Source of the DNA: Stropharia rugosoannulata
Lineage: Eukaryota > Basidiomycota > Agaricomycetes > Agaricales > Strophariaceae
Assembly (NCBI GenBank): GCA_028532985.1
Contig: JANCIK010000008.1
Span: 2,418,001 to 2,482,000, forward strand
Length of the DNA stretch: 64,000 nucleotides
Direction of reading: 5' to 3'
Below, in pieces: positions 36,796 to 48,333 of the stretch (the first letter of the stretch is position 1; each line of letters begins with the position of its first letter). The position numbers and the translations under genes were made by a program. The notes under the pieces were generated by a model. It was given only the letters and a program-made list of their open reading frames with translations, did not search any database and was not told the origin of the DNA.

Positions 36796-38202
36796 ATGAA
36801 CCGCTTCAGGCTGAGCTGGCAACAAACACGTATTCCGAAGGCACCCAGACCGTTCTCTGATGTTCAACGACGTGATACGCTTTTCATGCAGACAGGACCT
36901 AAACTACCCACCCTTCCTCGAGAGTTGTGGCGGAAGATCATAGCTTTCACCGTTCGCCTTGCAGGATCCAAAGCAGTTGACCTTGACGACCCGTTTGGAC
37001 GACCTTACGGAAATGAAGAGTACCCAGAGATCGATCCTGGCCTGTTTGAGGACAGGAGATCCATGATGCTTGTCTGTTCAAAGTGGCGCGCCGACGTTCA
37101 GGAGATTTGTTGCGAATACTTGACCATATACAATGCGAATGAGCTGGAGTTCCTCGTCAAGGTCTTTGAGGAATCAAAGCGTAACCAATGCAACGGCAAA
37201 CGTCTGGGAGACAGAACGCTGCGCATCGACTTCAAGATGCTCGGTTCATACAGCACCCCCGACGTAATACGATTGTTGACATGCACGCCTAACCTGCTGA
37301 TCTACAATAACAGGAATGGACCGGCAGATTTTCCCCAGACATATGCGCCGCCCGAGGTTCTCAGAGCGCTCGCGACACATTGCGCTCACTCCTTGCGACG
37401 CGTCGAGTGGAGCGGCGCTGGCGAATGTCCCCGGTTTGAAGACCTCGTTAGTCTATGCAACTCGCTCCCGCACCTCCGCACACTTCGGCTCATCGCTGTC
37501 TACTCTTTTCCTCTCCCGGCGGCGGCGTCGCAGTCTATACCGTCCCTTCTTCTCCCGCACTTGCGCACTCTCTCTCTTGGAGTTATTCCGCGCCCGTTCG
37601 TCTACCTCCCCGAATTCGCACAGACATGGGACATCTTCCTCTCCTACCTGTGTCTCAGCCCGCAGCAACTCCCAGACCTAGAACGCTTTGAATCCGAGCT
37701 CTTCCCCATGCAGTCGCACGCGTTCTTTCACATCCATGGGCACAAGCTGCGCATGTTCCGCACCGCATCATCGTCGGGGGGCGGTCTGCCCAATGCGCTT
37801 GCGCTGAGCCCGGCCCTGGACTCGCTAGTTCTCGCGCATGGGAGCGAGGAGGTAGCACTCCCAGCATTCCACCCGTCATTGCGCCGTATATGTATCACGC
37901 CGAGCATCGACGTCGCCGTGGACATGCCTCGGCGGTATTTGCACGCCGCTGTGATAGGCCCACTCGAAGAGCTGCTGAAGGGGCTCGAGGCTGTAGTTGC
38001 GCCGTGCCTGCGTGAGGTCCGCGTGTGGAATCTCGGCGCTTATTCGAGCATTTGTGAGTATGGTTTGCTGCTCGACATATTGTGGCGGCGATGGAATATT
38101 AAAGGGGTGCATTTTTGCGACAAGGATGGGAAAGCGTACAAAAACATTGCGGACAGTGAGTCTACTAATGATATTCCATTTCTTTCGTTATCAATATATT
38201 GA
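36796..38202 (+). CDS. F-box-like domain protein, single exon
   Basis: An uninterrupted 468-residue frame begins at ATG 36796. The F-box-like motif is PTLPRELWRKIIAFTVRLAG, followed by an acidic insert and RRSMMLVCSKWRADVQEI, the usual second half in Agaricomycete F-box proteins. Leucine-rich C-terminal segments follow, such as LRTLRLIAVYSFPL and LPHLRTLSLGVIPR. The last residues after KNIAD may be intronic: a GTGAGT donor there and an acceptor at 38220 would give a short alternative tail ending at 38255. GC content is visibly higher in the second half. The likely role is substrate recognition for an SCF ubiquitin ligase, inferred from the motif only. Confidence 0.85.
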   Translation: MNRFRLSWQQTRIPKAPRPFSDVQRRDTLFMQTGPKLPTLPRELWRKIIAFTVRLAGSKAVDLDDPFGRPYGNEEYPEIDPGLFEDRRSMMLVCSKWRADVQEICCEYLTIYNANELEFLVKVFEESKRNQCNGKRLGDRTLRIDFKMLGSYSTPDVIRLLTCTPNLLIYNNRNGPADFPQTYAPPEVLRALATHCAHSLRRVEWSGAGECPRFEDLVSLCNSLPHLRTLRLIAVYSFPLPAAASQSIPSLLLPHLRTLSLGVIPRPFVYLPEFAQTWDIFLSYLCLSPQQLPDLERFESELFPMQSHAFFHIHGHKLRMFRTASSSGGGLPNALALSPALDSLVLAHGSEEVALPAFHPSLRRICITPSIDVAVDMPRRYLHAAVIGPLEELLKGLEAVVAPCLREVRVWNLGAYSSICEYGLLLDILWRRWNIKGVHFCDKDGKAYKNIADSESTNDIPFLSLSIY

Positions 38203-38595
38203 CGGCGCAATTTTTGTTAGCAAGTGATTCGCTTCTTAACCTTGTGCGTTGTTGATTAATATATATCCTAATGTGTACATTTTTTTGGATCTTTCTTTGC
38301 ACATATCGTCTCTGTACCATTTAGTTTCTGATGATCGTAGTATACTGTTTCTCATCTTGCAGCCTCTGATAGAATATTTTCTGAAATTGCTACAGAAGTC
38401 TCATATATGCACTGTGGTTTATACTATATTAAAGCTCATTAGTATTTCTTGTTGGCACTTAAGTGGTTATGGTTAACAATTATCAAAGAACTTCTATTAT
38501 GTGGTATCATGTTCAAGGTGCAATCAAGGTAGAAATAACAATACTAAAACAAGGAACTTTCTGACTAAAGAACTTCAGGAAGTGCATCGTGTAAG
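38203..38595. other. Intergenic, convergent flanks
   Basis: Very AT-rich 3' flank of the F-box-like gene and of the small minus-strand candidate. Nothing else seen. Confidence 0.45.
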
Positions 38596-38958
38596 TTACA
38601 GCTCCAGACCTGCAAGGCAGTAAATCGCGTGGCCGTTAGAATATTTGACGCGAGGGTGCCAGAGTTTGCGCTCGATCTCGAAGTGCATTTTCAAAGCATG
38701 TCCATGTCCGAAATCCCCAGAGTAGATGAAATCGTGATCCAGCATGTCTTGGAATCATTCAAAAAACAGCTGCACGGTGATACAAGGCCGACTTGCGTCA
38801 GTTATTTGGCTGATGAAGCGAGGGTAGGCAACGGAGATTTGTTCGAAGGACAGTAGGCGGTCATCAAGGACGTTTAGCCTCGTCTTAAGCAGCAAGCAGA
38901 GTCGCTTGCTGAGAGTCCCTAGCAGAGTTTCAGCGGAAATGGTAGATTCAACTTTCAT
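38596..38958 (-). CDS. Small unidentified protein candidate with internal TGA or 45-nt intron
   Basis: From ATG 38958 the frame reads MKVESTISAETLLGTLSKRL, LLLKTRLNVLDDRLLSFEQI and SVAYPRFISQITDA, then meets TGA at 38757-38755. It continues in the same frame with MLDHDFIYSGDFGHGHALKM and HFEIERKLWHPRVKYSNG to TAA at 38596. Both halves look like real protein. A 45-nt GT-AG segment (GTCGGC to TCCAAG) would remove the TGA and keep frame, giving about 105 residues. No family was recognised. It is divergent from MAK5 with about 355 bp between start codons. Alternatives are a decayed gene, or a longer gene with unseen 5' exons. Confidence 0.5.
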
Positions 38959-39313
38959 AAGTATGACAGGAGTGCCTAAGGAAATATGTGATATTCAGCT
39001 TGTGTTCAGTAGTATCATCTACTGAGGAGGGTTCGTCATGGTATCAGAAGCAAATGGCATGCAATTACTTCTGCTGGGTATATGGCTCTGTAGCGGTGGA
39101 AGATGGTGGAAGTTTGATAAAAAGCCTCGCCCGCTCAGCGCTCAAGCTAGCTCGCTCGGCACCTTTTCATCAAGCCGGGCCGGGACCGATGCAACTTCGA
39201 AGAGTGACCGTAATAAGCCCCCTGCAACTTTTTTCTACATACTACATCAAAGCAGCGTTGCGTTCACGCATATTCACGTCACTCACAACGGCGCGAGTGG
39301 ACCTACACAAAAA
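38959..39313. promoter_or_regulatory. Divergent spacer upstream of MAK5
   Basis: 355 bp between the MAK5 ATG and the ATG of the minus-strand candidate. A plus-strand open frame runs into MAK5 from 39038, but the sequence before 39314 does not look like the family N-terminus. Confidence 0.4.
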
Positions 39314-42230
39314 ATGCCATCCACAGAGATGTCCAAAAAACCGTCTGTCAAGCGCAAGGCAGCTTCGGCCCTGCCTTCCAGAAAAAAGGCCAAACTCCAG
39401 CATCGCACTGCGGACGAGCTTCCATGGAAGTCGGTGGTACGGCCCTCTATCACAGGAATTACTGGAGATGACGGCATCTTGGAACTGGAGGAGGTTGAAG
39501 GCGTTGAAGTTGTTTACGAGACAACGGAAGGAGGGCGCGTGGTTAAGTTCAATGTAAGTTGCGATTTGGGTTTGACCCCGAGACCAGATCTATATGACGC
39601 GCATTTTGTTGTAGGTTATATCAGATGACGGCCATAAACAGGAAGACCTTCCGGATAGCGAACTCTCTGGAGAGGCTGGAGGCGCACAAAACTATGAACA
39701 GCATCACGACCAATCCGCGGAAGAGTGTGAAGTGGAAGAAACGCCAGTAACATTCGATAGTCAGTGGATTGGTCAAGTATATGCACTTTATACTTATTGA
39801 TTCTCGTAGCGGAAAACCTGCTTCCTAACTGGCTTAAGTTCCCCCTGCATCCCAAAGTAATGAAGGCCTTACATGACAAAAGGTTCACGAGTCCAACTGA
39901 AATCCAAGCGAAGTCCCTGCCTTTTGCACTCGCGGGTCGTGATGTTATCGGCGTTGCGCAAACTGTTAGTAGGCCTATTGTCTTATCTCGGAATTTGTTT
40001 TGCTGACAGGCTTTTAGGGATCTGGTAAAACATTAGCATATGGGCTCCCTATCCTAAACTATCTACTTTCCCAACCTCGTCCTTCCAGGAAATCCAAGCG
40101 CCCTGTCCGTGCTCTTGTTCTTTGCCCGACGCGCGAATTAGCTCTTCAAGTCTCTTCTCATCTTAACGCCCTCTTGACTGTTGCTGAATTCTCGCCTGAT
40201 GGCGGTGCAGCGTACACAGCGGAAGTGTCTAAGCCCAGTACTTCCAATGTTCCCTCAGGGAAAAAACCTCCGCCACATGTCAGCATCGCTGCAATTGTAG
40301 GAGGAATGTCTGCGCAAAAACAGCGACGGATCATTGACCGGGGTGTTGATGTCTTGATTGCGACGCCTGGTCGCCTTTGGGATATTCTAGGAGATGTACG
40401 TCTTCATTACTTGTTTCATACTTCTCTTATTGAGTCATAAACAGGACGATGAACTTGCTCAAGAAATCCGGAATTTAAAGTTCCTAGTTCTTGATGAGGC
40501 AGATCGGATGATTGAAGCTGGCCATTTTGCTGAGCTGGAGAATATTTTGCGTTTGACACTCATTGAATCAAAGTGCGTGGTTGTATTAGACGCATACACA
40601 TCGATAATTAATTTCCAGTTATCAGTGACGAAACGATCCCCGACGAAAACGCTGGACTTGAAATAAACGACCATGTTGAGGAAGAAGATTCCAAAGAAGG
40701 AATTAAGGACAGATTACAGACATTTGTATTCTCCGCTACCCTCAGTAAAGACCTTCAAAGAAACGTCAAGAAAAAGTTCCGCTCAAAAGGTAACAAGAAG
40801 CACTATAAACGCGATCAGAAACCAGCCACCACTCTCGGCAAGTCCCCTTTTATGACTCCTTTAGTTCTTCCACTGATGCGACGGCGAGGTTAGACGACCT
40901 ACTATTGCGTTTGGACTTTCGCGATCCCGATCCAGAGGTTATCGATCTAAGTCCAGTGGGCGGTGTCGTGTCAACTCTGCAAGAAGGAAAAATTGAATGT
41001 TTATCAGGTGACAAGGTAGCGTATGGTACTTTGCTTTTTTTTGACGTCTACCCCTAATCGCTACAACTCTATTAGGACGTTTATTTGTATTATTTCCTGC
41101 TTCGGTACCCGGGGAAATCTCTCGTATTCCTTTCCTCGATCGATGGCATCCGGCGGCTCATGCCGTTGGTGGAAATGTTAAATGTAAAGGCATACCCTTT
41201 GCATTCGCAGCTAGAACAACGTCAACGGCTGAAGAACCTCGATCGGTTAGTTATTTGATTCACGACTATACTGCGATCTGTGTTAACTTTACCTTTTGGG
41301 GCAGGTTTACGAATACACCCAATTCTGTTTTACTCGCGACAGATATCGCCGCCCGTGGTCTTGATATCCCAGCAGTAGATCACGTCATCCATTTCCAAAT
41401 CCCTCGCTCTGCAGACACTTATATCCATAGGAACGGACGAACAGCACGTGCCATGCGCAAGGGCTTCAGTATGCTCATGGTTGCTCCTGACGAGCGACGC
41501 GTTGTCCGTGCGCTTCTCGGCAATTTGGGGAGAGGTACGTGATAACTTAACTGAAAGGTTACGATTTCGTGCCGCCGGTTTACAAGTCGATTTACTCCTG
41601 GCAGATGAAGCGGATATTCCGGAAATCACCGTTGACTTGAACATGCTTGATAAACTTAAGGCTCGTGTAGAGCTTGCACGGAAGATCGAGAATACGCAGC
41701 ATAAAATCAAGAAAACAAACCATGACCGCAACTGGATGCGTGAGACGGCCGAAGTGCTGGGTGTCGATTTGGATTCGGATTACCTGAGGTTTGTCCTACT
41801 TGTATGGTAGAGTTGGTTTACATGTTGATAAAATTCTTTCTTTAGTGAATCAGATGATGAGACAAAGCTTTCGACGCAAAAGAAGAAGGCAAAAGATCAC
41901 AAGATACAGGGAATGAAAGCCGAGCTTAAACACCTTTTGGCGCAGCCGCTCCTAGCGCGAGGGGTCATCAAGAACTATATCACATCAGGGAGCGTATCTA
42001 TTGTTGATGATTTGATTTCTGGAAACCGTGTGTTCTCTCACGTACAACAAACTTGATATATGCTAACGCCATAAAATTTTGTAGTCAACGAAACCATGGT
42101 GGGGATGAAGAAGGCGGAAGCAGGGAGCGAGATGTCCCTTCAAAAGAAGAAAAAGAAAAAGACTCCTCAGGTTGTGGCGTCAGTTAAACTAGAAGAGTTC
42201 GAAGAGGAATGGACGGGCGTTGGTTCATAA
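39314..42230 (+). CDS. MAK5: DEAD-box ATP-dependent RNA helicase MAK5/DDX24
   Basis: About eleven exons. The N-terminus is Lys-rich ([20 protein letters not shown]), then [13 protein letters not shown] and [17 protein letters not shown], typical of MAK5. The helicase core has [20 protein letters not shown] (Q motif), [20 protein letters not shown] (motif I), [13 protein letters not shown] (Ia), [35 protein letters not shown] (II) and [13 protein letters not shown] (III). It continues with [16 protein letters not shown] (IV), [20 protein letters not shown] (V) and [11 protein letters not shown] (VI). The C-terminus has [16 protein letters not shown] and a Lys run, ending [12 protein letters not shown]5 is needed for 60S ribosomal subunit assembly in the nucleolus. 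The 46-nt intron near 40.85 kb (GTCCCC to GCGAG) is among the shortest here. Confidence 0.95.
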
Positions 42231-42632
42231 AGGTAATTACTCAAAACTCTTCGACATAGTCACCCCACCCCCCAAAAATCTATATCCGTACGTTACTGGA
42301 TCATTATACTTGCAATCATGTTTATGAATCAATTATGGTATCGTTAGCTGGGATGAGGGTGAAACAGCAGGGGAATTATATCGTTTCCTCACCGCGGTTC
42401 CCTGACCTTGCAAGGGATCTTAGTCAATGGTCGGATATTCGCTGTCACCTATACCAGTGAATACCTACAGAGGCAATTATGTTTCTTTGGACCTTGATCG
42501 ATCGATGCTCCGCTAGGTAAACAGCAACAACCTCAACTTGTCACGCTGGCTCGCCAACGAGGTTTCGTCCTCTACAATTTCCGTTTTCTGTGGTCCCTCA
42601 TTGCTCACTTGCCTTCTACCGCTCTCTGCACT
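42231..42632. other. Intergenic, MAK5 to O-fucosyltransferase-like gene
   Basis: About 400 bp with the MAK5 3' flank and a probable promoter. No coding signal. Confidence 0.45.
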
Positions 42633-44426
42633 ATGCGTTTCCGCAATAGCGTTCTCGGGGCCTGTCCCCCTGGTGGTCGTCGTTATCTCCTAGCCGTGTT
42701 GCTCTTGTTCGCCTTTCTTGGTTCGATCTCGCGTGTTGAGCGCTCCACGAAAGAAAGGCTACTGTCATTTACAAGCCAATATGTGGGGAGTGGACTGGAT
42801 ACATCTCACAATGACTCGGATATGACGCGCTTTTCAGTTCTGAATGGATCTCCTACGCCGGATTTCAGAGGTGAGTATATGCATGTTCAGTTTGCTTATT
42901 TGAATTTAATAGGAAAGTGCAGACAACTTGGTTCCTAATGTTAATTATATTACGACGTGGATATCTTCAGGATGGAGTACGTAGTAGAATCATCTTGCTT
43001 AGGCACTAGTAGGCGCTGATTATCCCATTTAGCAAATGACGTGATGACCTATGTGCGCCTACAACACCATGCGGTGACTGCGTAAACTAATACGCGTGTT
43101 CTGCTAGATCAATCTTATCTATATGGGCTTGATAACCAACCGGATACCCATTGTTCCCATGTTTTTGCCAACGCATGTAGGTTTCAAAGGACCTTCGATT
43201 GACTTTGGGGAGGTATTTGACGTCCCGCGGATCCGTGCCGAGATGCGTCGTCCGTTGCTCGAATGGCGTGAAGTTAAAAATCTCAGTGCTAATGCGACAC
43301 AAACACTTGGCTGCTGGAACACGTGGGAAGCCGTCCAACAAGCGGAGAAGCGCCCACGAGACAGCTTTGTACCTGTGCGATTGGGCCTAGGTATTCCTCT
43401 TTTGTTTTTAAACGCAGAGCCAGACGCAGTGGGTGATTCTGGTTTGACAGATATTTCTTACTCCGTGACACCGGCATGGATCAAAGCCTTCCCATTTGAC
43501 AATGATAGACATGCAAGGTTTTCATCGTTGGCTGCCTTGGGGTTTCCGGAGGGTCATGTAGACCATGCGATTAATCCCGTCGAGTCCCCGCGAAATCACG
43601 TCAAGCTTCCCCCAGATATGCATTTGCTTTGCTTCGACTACCTTTACTACGTTTGCGAGTCAAAGGTTTGCAAGGGATGTATTATAAACAAGCCATTTAG
43701 TGACTGCGCATCTATAGGAATACGAGATGGGAGCTGGCTACAGTCCTGCTTGGCTATTAGTAGGAAGATACATGCACTGGGCGCCCAAGCTGAAAGCCAT
43801 ATCTATGCATTATATTCGAGAAACATTGGAAGTGGACCCGACTGCGGAAATACCCCCTGTATGGTCCCGTCTTTTTTTTTTTTTTTTTGTAACTACACAG
43901 CGCTTATATTGCATTGATTATTATAGTGGATAGGTATACACATTCGTCACGGCGACTTCACTAATTCATGCAAGGTGCCACTCGAGGACTGCCTTGCGCC
44001 GATTTCCGCGATTGCACGCCGTGTGGAAGAAGTCAAGCAGGAAATTCTAGAACGAAAGGGGGTGCATGTGCGGCATGTCATTATGACGAGTGACGAGAAG
44101 AACGAGACTTGGTGGCACGCAGTCTCTTTGCAAAATTGGTACAGAATTAATGGCTCGGCTGTTGCAGATAGGCATGGTGTGTGGTGAGTTTCAAGATCAT
44201 TCAGCGTTACTTTCTTTCGGTTGGTGTATTCTATTAAATGATATATACTCTATCTGTTAATAGGTACCCCGTTCTAGTTGACGCGGTCGTGCAGTCTTGT
44301 GGGCTCGGATTTGTGGGGACTGACGGCTCGACTATGTCTCAACTCGCTGGGCGACGCGTTCAGTCGTGGAATAATGGATCTGTGAGATTTATCAAGTGGG
44401 GATTTTTAGGTGCAGATGACCACTGA
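42633..44426 (+). CDS. O-fucosyltransferase-like type II membrane protein
   Basis: Exon 1 has a short basic N-terminus and a signal-anchor helix (YLLAVLLLFAFLGSIS), placing the catalytic part in the Golgi or ER lumen. Later exons give NLVPNVNYITTWISSGW, TNDVMTYINLIYMGLITNRI and PIVPMFLPTHVGFKGPSIDF. They continue with DISYSVTPAWIKAFPFDNDR, PAWLLVGRYMHWAPKLKAIS and, after an intron with an 18-T run, WIGIHIRHGDFTNSCKVPLE. HIRHGDF is the fucosyltransferase motif (H-x-R-x-G-D-F). VRHVIMTSDEKNETWW and GLGFVGTDGSTMSQLAGRRV complete the C-terminal nucleotide-sugar half. The fold is the O-FucT family using GDP-fucose; the acceptor in fungi is unknown. Stop at 44426. Confidence 0.85.
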
Positions 44427-46410
44427 GTAAAATAAGTAGTAAGTAGTGTCCTGTTTTCAAAGAGTCCTTGTCCGTGTACTTATCACACGCAGGACTTCTG
44501 TTGAACACTATATAAGCATGTACTTGACAGGCTGAACACACGCATAAATTTCAAATCGCACATTTGCTGGTACGGTGGACTTCCAGTGGGGTCCACTATA
44601 TCATGTCCACTGTAGCTATACCATATATTTTCTTTTACAAAGTCGGGCCTCCATGCACATGTTTGGATGTTCCGCCACCATATTATACAAAGATTAGCCT
44701 ACTCACTACCCGCCAGCCCGCAAAACATAAGTGTAACTCGGACCTGGCTTGCGGCGAGCCGCTCGCACGGCACGCCCACGCACGCGGCCGCGTTCTGTCA
44801 CTGCGCAGTGCACGCACACGAGGTTCATCCGCGTGCGACGCGTGCGGGCGCTCTAGGTAGGTATGTAGCAGGGCGCCCTCGCAAATGGAGCGAGAGAGGC
44901 TGTCGGTTCAGCGCGGGTAATACGCGTTGATAACGCCACTGCGCGCACGGTTCCCGAGGCCCGCCGGGCGTCTAGCGAGCGACCTTTGAGACTTTTGAGA
45001 CCTTGCCGATCCCAATCCCACCCCAATGACTCCTTCGAAGTTCGCGTACTCATTCGCGTACTCACCCTGCGTTTCACGTTCACGTACGCGACGCGCGTGG
45101 CGAGGGAAATGAACACGCTGTGCATGTAGTGCGGGTGGCACGTTTTATTATTTAACCTAGGCCTAGGGTGCGTTCTTGAATTATCGTTAAACAATGTAGA
45201 CTCTACATCAACTCTACATAGTATCTGCCGAAATTCAAGAATCATCTCGCCTCCGGCGGACTCTGACCTTGCTCTGACCTCGAAACTCGGGGTGTACGAC
45301 TACATACATTTGTCTGGCAAGTCGGGGGCTCGCTCGCAGTGCGTACCATACCATTATGGTATGGAGAGCCCGGAGTCTTACAGTCAGTATTTCAATATGG
45401 ACAATATTTCAAGATAGACCCTCGATCAGCTGGGCTCGGACTCGTTTGTTTAACATTCAGCTTGTTTTGTTTTAGCGTTCAGTTTTGCCATGAATTTCGA
45501 TGAGCGTCTGTCGGACGTGAACCTGATGAAAAGACTTTTTGTTATTATTATTGACTCGAGTGAGCTCTCGACTGCCTGCGGCCGGTGAGTGCAGCCTGGC
45601 CTGCAACCTGGCTCGCTTGGAGTTGGCCAACGATTTAGTATTACTACTACTACATACTGTCATTTGAAACTCCCAAGGCGGCTTTCCCTGATGTAGAATA
45701 TTTGGATCATCCTTCCTGAAGTACTAGCAAGCGCCTGCAGTGAATAGTATACATACAATCAAACGAGCTGCCCAGTTCTAAGGATCAAGTAAGACCCTAC
45801 ATAGTACACACACGCGCCAAGTTCATATAATATGTATTTCGCTTCATTATACATACCGCCAAGACAGAAGACAGAGACGAAGGCTGGTCTAGGCTGGTGC
45901 AGGGTCTTTCATTGATATTGAATTAATTGAAGGGCGTACATGGGGTGATAGTATACACAGCCGTGGGGAATCGGGATACATAGTACATACATACGCGAAT
46001 GGGGGTTTGTCTGAGTCGGAAGTCAACGATATTAGGGTAGGTCTCGCCTGGGCTATTCATTAAATTTTGGGATGAAAAATGCAGAGCTGAGCGAGACAGC
46101 GTTTAGGCAAGTGTCAAACGAGCCGGCTTGCGTCGTTAACTTCAGGTTGACGTTGAGGCGCAGGGTGCTCCCTCGCGTGCGCTGCCAGTGGCTGCCTCGG
46201 CTGCCCCATGGCACGCACCCACTTTGCATTGTCGCCTTCGTCAGGACAATAAACAATCGACAGGCGACCCTCGACCCTCGTCACATCTGCACATGGTCCG
46301 GCGCAGTACTTTACATAGCTGATGTCGAATACTTACACCCTGCCCAGAGCCCGCACGCGAACGCCCCTGCCCATGCCTACTGTACAAAGCACCCCCACGC
46401 ACCCTGCCCT

Positions 46411-46462
46411 CGCGCACGCGCACGCGAACACGCGAACACGAACGCGAACGCGAACGCGAACA
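46411..46462. repeat. Hexanucleotide array (GCGAAC-type)
   Basis: CGCGCACGCGCACGCGAACA followed by repeated CGAACG units; about eight 6-nt units in all, the last three identical. Confidence 0.75.
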
Positions 46463-46928
46463 GCCCCTGCTTCCCATCTCACCCTCGCATCCGTCCATGT
46501 CCCCATGTCCCCATCGTGTATCACCCGCCCGGCCCGCGTACGTACACTCCCTCGCCTTTGATGACATCACACGCGCGTCATCCTCTGCGACTCTCCCGCC
46601 CGCCCATCGCATCGCACAGCATCGTATAGCAAATGGTCCCCCAGGGTCCCCCGCAGTCTCCAGACTCGGACTCGCGCCCACTCGGCCGGTCATCATGTAT
46701 CCTGCAGATTTGCGTATGTATGTAAAATAGTATGTATGAACGTGCGTGTACATACATCGTTATTCGCCGGCTCGTTTGAATTTGAGCTTTTGAGCTTTGC
46801 AAATTGTGAGGAGATGCCCGTACCTGGGTCGTCACGTATGTACGTAGCCCGGGCTCCAGCACATGACGCCCGCCCTGCGCTATCCTCCGTCCGCGTCCGA
46901 GTTCAACGCCGTCATCTGCTTCCGTCCC

Positions 46929-46980
46929 GCCTCCCGCCTCCGCCCTCCGCCTCCCGCCTCCGCCCTCCGCCTCCCGCCCG
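46929..46980. repeat. 20-nt tandem repeat, CCGCCTCCC-rich
   Basis: GCCTCCCGCCTCCGCCCTCC occurs twice back to back (46929-46948, 46949-46968), followed by a partial third copy and GGCCCC repeats. Confidence 0.8.
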
Positions 46981-47256
46981 CCCGGCCCCGGCCCCGGCCC
47001 TACCTAGCACCACTCCGGCTCCCTACCCTGAATTACATCAAGTCCCAATCTCACTTCCACTTACCCTCAAAAGCCTTTCTCTCCCATAAATAAACAATAA
47101 ACAATAAAACTCCATGTCGATAATAAAATAAATTATCTACTACTGCTCAAGCTTAAGTGTCTTTTTTCTACCTACATGCATAAATATAAATTATAGTAAT
47201 ACGCGCCATGCGTGCGCCTGCATCCATCCATCCAATGTGTGAGTGCGCCAGCTTCC

Positions 47257-47287
<31 letters not shown>

Positions 47288-47307
47288 AGAGTGAGGGTGT
47301 GGGTGAG
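47257..47307. repeat. Hexanucleotide array (GAGGGT)n
   Basis: Five perfect GAGGGT units followed by degenerate GAGAGT, GAGGGT and GTGGGT units; strongly G-rich on the plus strand and able to form G-quadruplex. Confidence 0.8.
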
Positions 47308-47596
47308 TGCCGGGGGATAAGGTCGACGGACAAAGTCCTCGGCAGTTAAAAGGCGGAAGGGCAAAGGAGGGAAAATGCAAAGCAACAGTGCACAAGCACA
47401 AGCACCGGGGGGGTCCATATACATGCATGCACGGCGCACGGCACACGTACAGCAAAAACAAAAGCCCAGTTTATCAAGTCACCAGAGCGTGACCCCCGTC
47501 CTACATCCGTCCCTCCCCTCCGCTCTGTCGAGTTCCATAGTCCGTCCGTCCGTCCGTCAACCAACGTAATCACTCTTACGCCCGTCCACCACCCTC

Positions 47597-47633
47597 CGAG
47601 TCCGAGTCCGAGTCCGAGTCCAAGTCCAAGTCC
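47597..47633. repeat. Hexanucleotide array (GAGTCC)n
   Basis: Four GAGTCC units then two AAGTCC variants. Confidence 0.8.
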
Positions 47634-47774
47634 CTCCTTCCTCAGTCCTGAATCTTCCTGCCCGTCCACTATTATAGTCTATCACGAAGATATGCTTGAT
47701 TGTTACATCTCACACACATCAGTGCAGTGCAGTGCATGATCATCTGACATCCGTCCATCCATCCATCCATCCCG

Positions 47775-47803
47775 AACCCAAACCCAAACCCAAACCCAAA
47801 CCC
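47775..47803. repeat. Hexanucleotide array (AACCCA)n
   Basis: About five units of AACCCA; the minus strand reads TTTGGG, telomere-like but not the TTAGGG expected for basidiomycetes. Confidence 0.8.
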
Positions 47804-48298
47804 ATATATATGCACGCAACACGCAACACGCCAACAAGCCCGACCAACCAATGACGCCGATGACGCACACTATGACGCACAAATCAAAGTCCGCACAGGT
47901 TTCTGCACCCGCCTGCACATGATGCACGCCAAACTCGGTTCGTCTCGTGTCACTGAGTGGGTTACGACCTGATGCATGATGCCGAGATTCGGATGGGATG
48001 ATGTATGTAGGCCTGATGAACTGGGCGAGGTGATGTCAGGGCTGGCAGGGTTGCGATGGGGTGGTGCTTGACGACGACGACGATGGCAATGACCGCTGGG
48101 ACGATGACGGAGTAAACATGGGCGGCCAGAGATCTCGACGACCAAAGAACCAAGACCGCCAAAAAAAAATCAAGAACAGCACACATAATCAAAATCAAAA
48201 GCGAGAAAAAGGGCTCCAAAAATTGGCGTCCTATATACATATCATATCATATCATATACTATCGTATATATGTACATAAGAAAAGAACGAAAACCCGT

Positions 48299-48333
48299 GT
48301 ATGTATGAATGTATGAATGTATGTATGCATGCA
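48299..48333. repeat. Tetranucleotide array (GTAT/GAAT/GCAT)
   Basis: Runs of GTATGAAT, GTAT and GCAT units in phase with 4-nt period. Confidence 0.7.

Noticed and set aside
44853..45245. 130-residue minus-strand frame
   Set aside because: GC-rich stretch with open frames on both strands and no motif; treated as non-coding.
46241..46753. 170-residue minus-strand frame with SRSRS and VRVRV runs
   Set aside because: The runs come from the hexanucleotide array; overlapping frames on both strands are equally open and no exon structure exists.
47775..47803. Interstitial telomere
   Set aside because: The unit is AACCCA (TTTGGG on the other strand) rather than the TTAGGG type, and it is one of several unrelated hexamer arrays.
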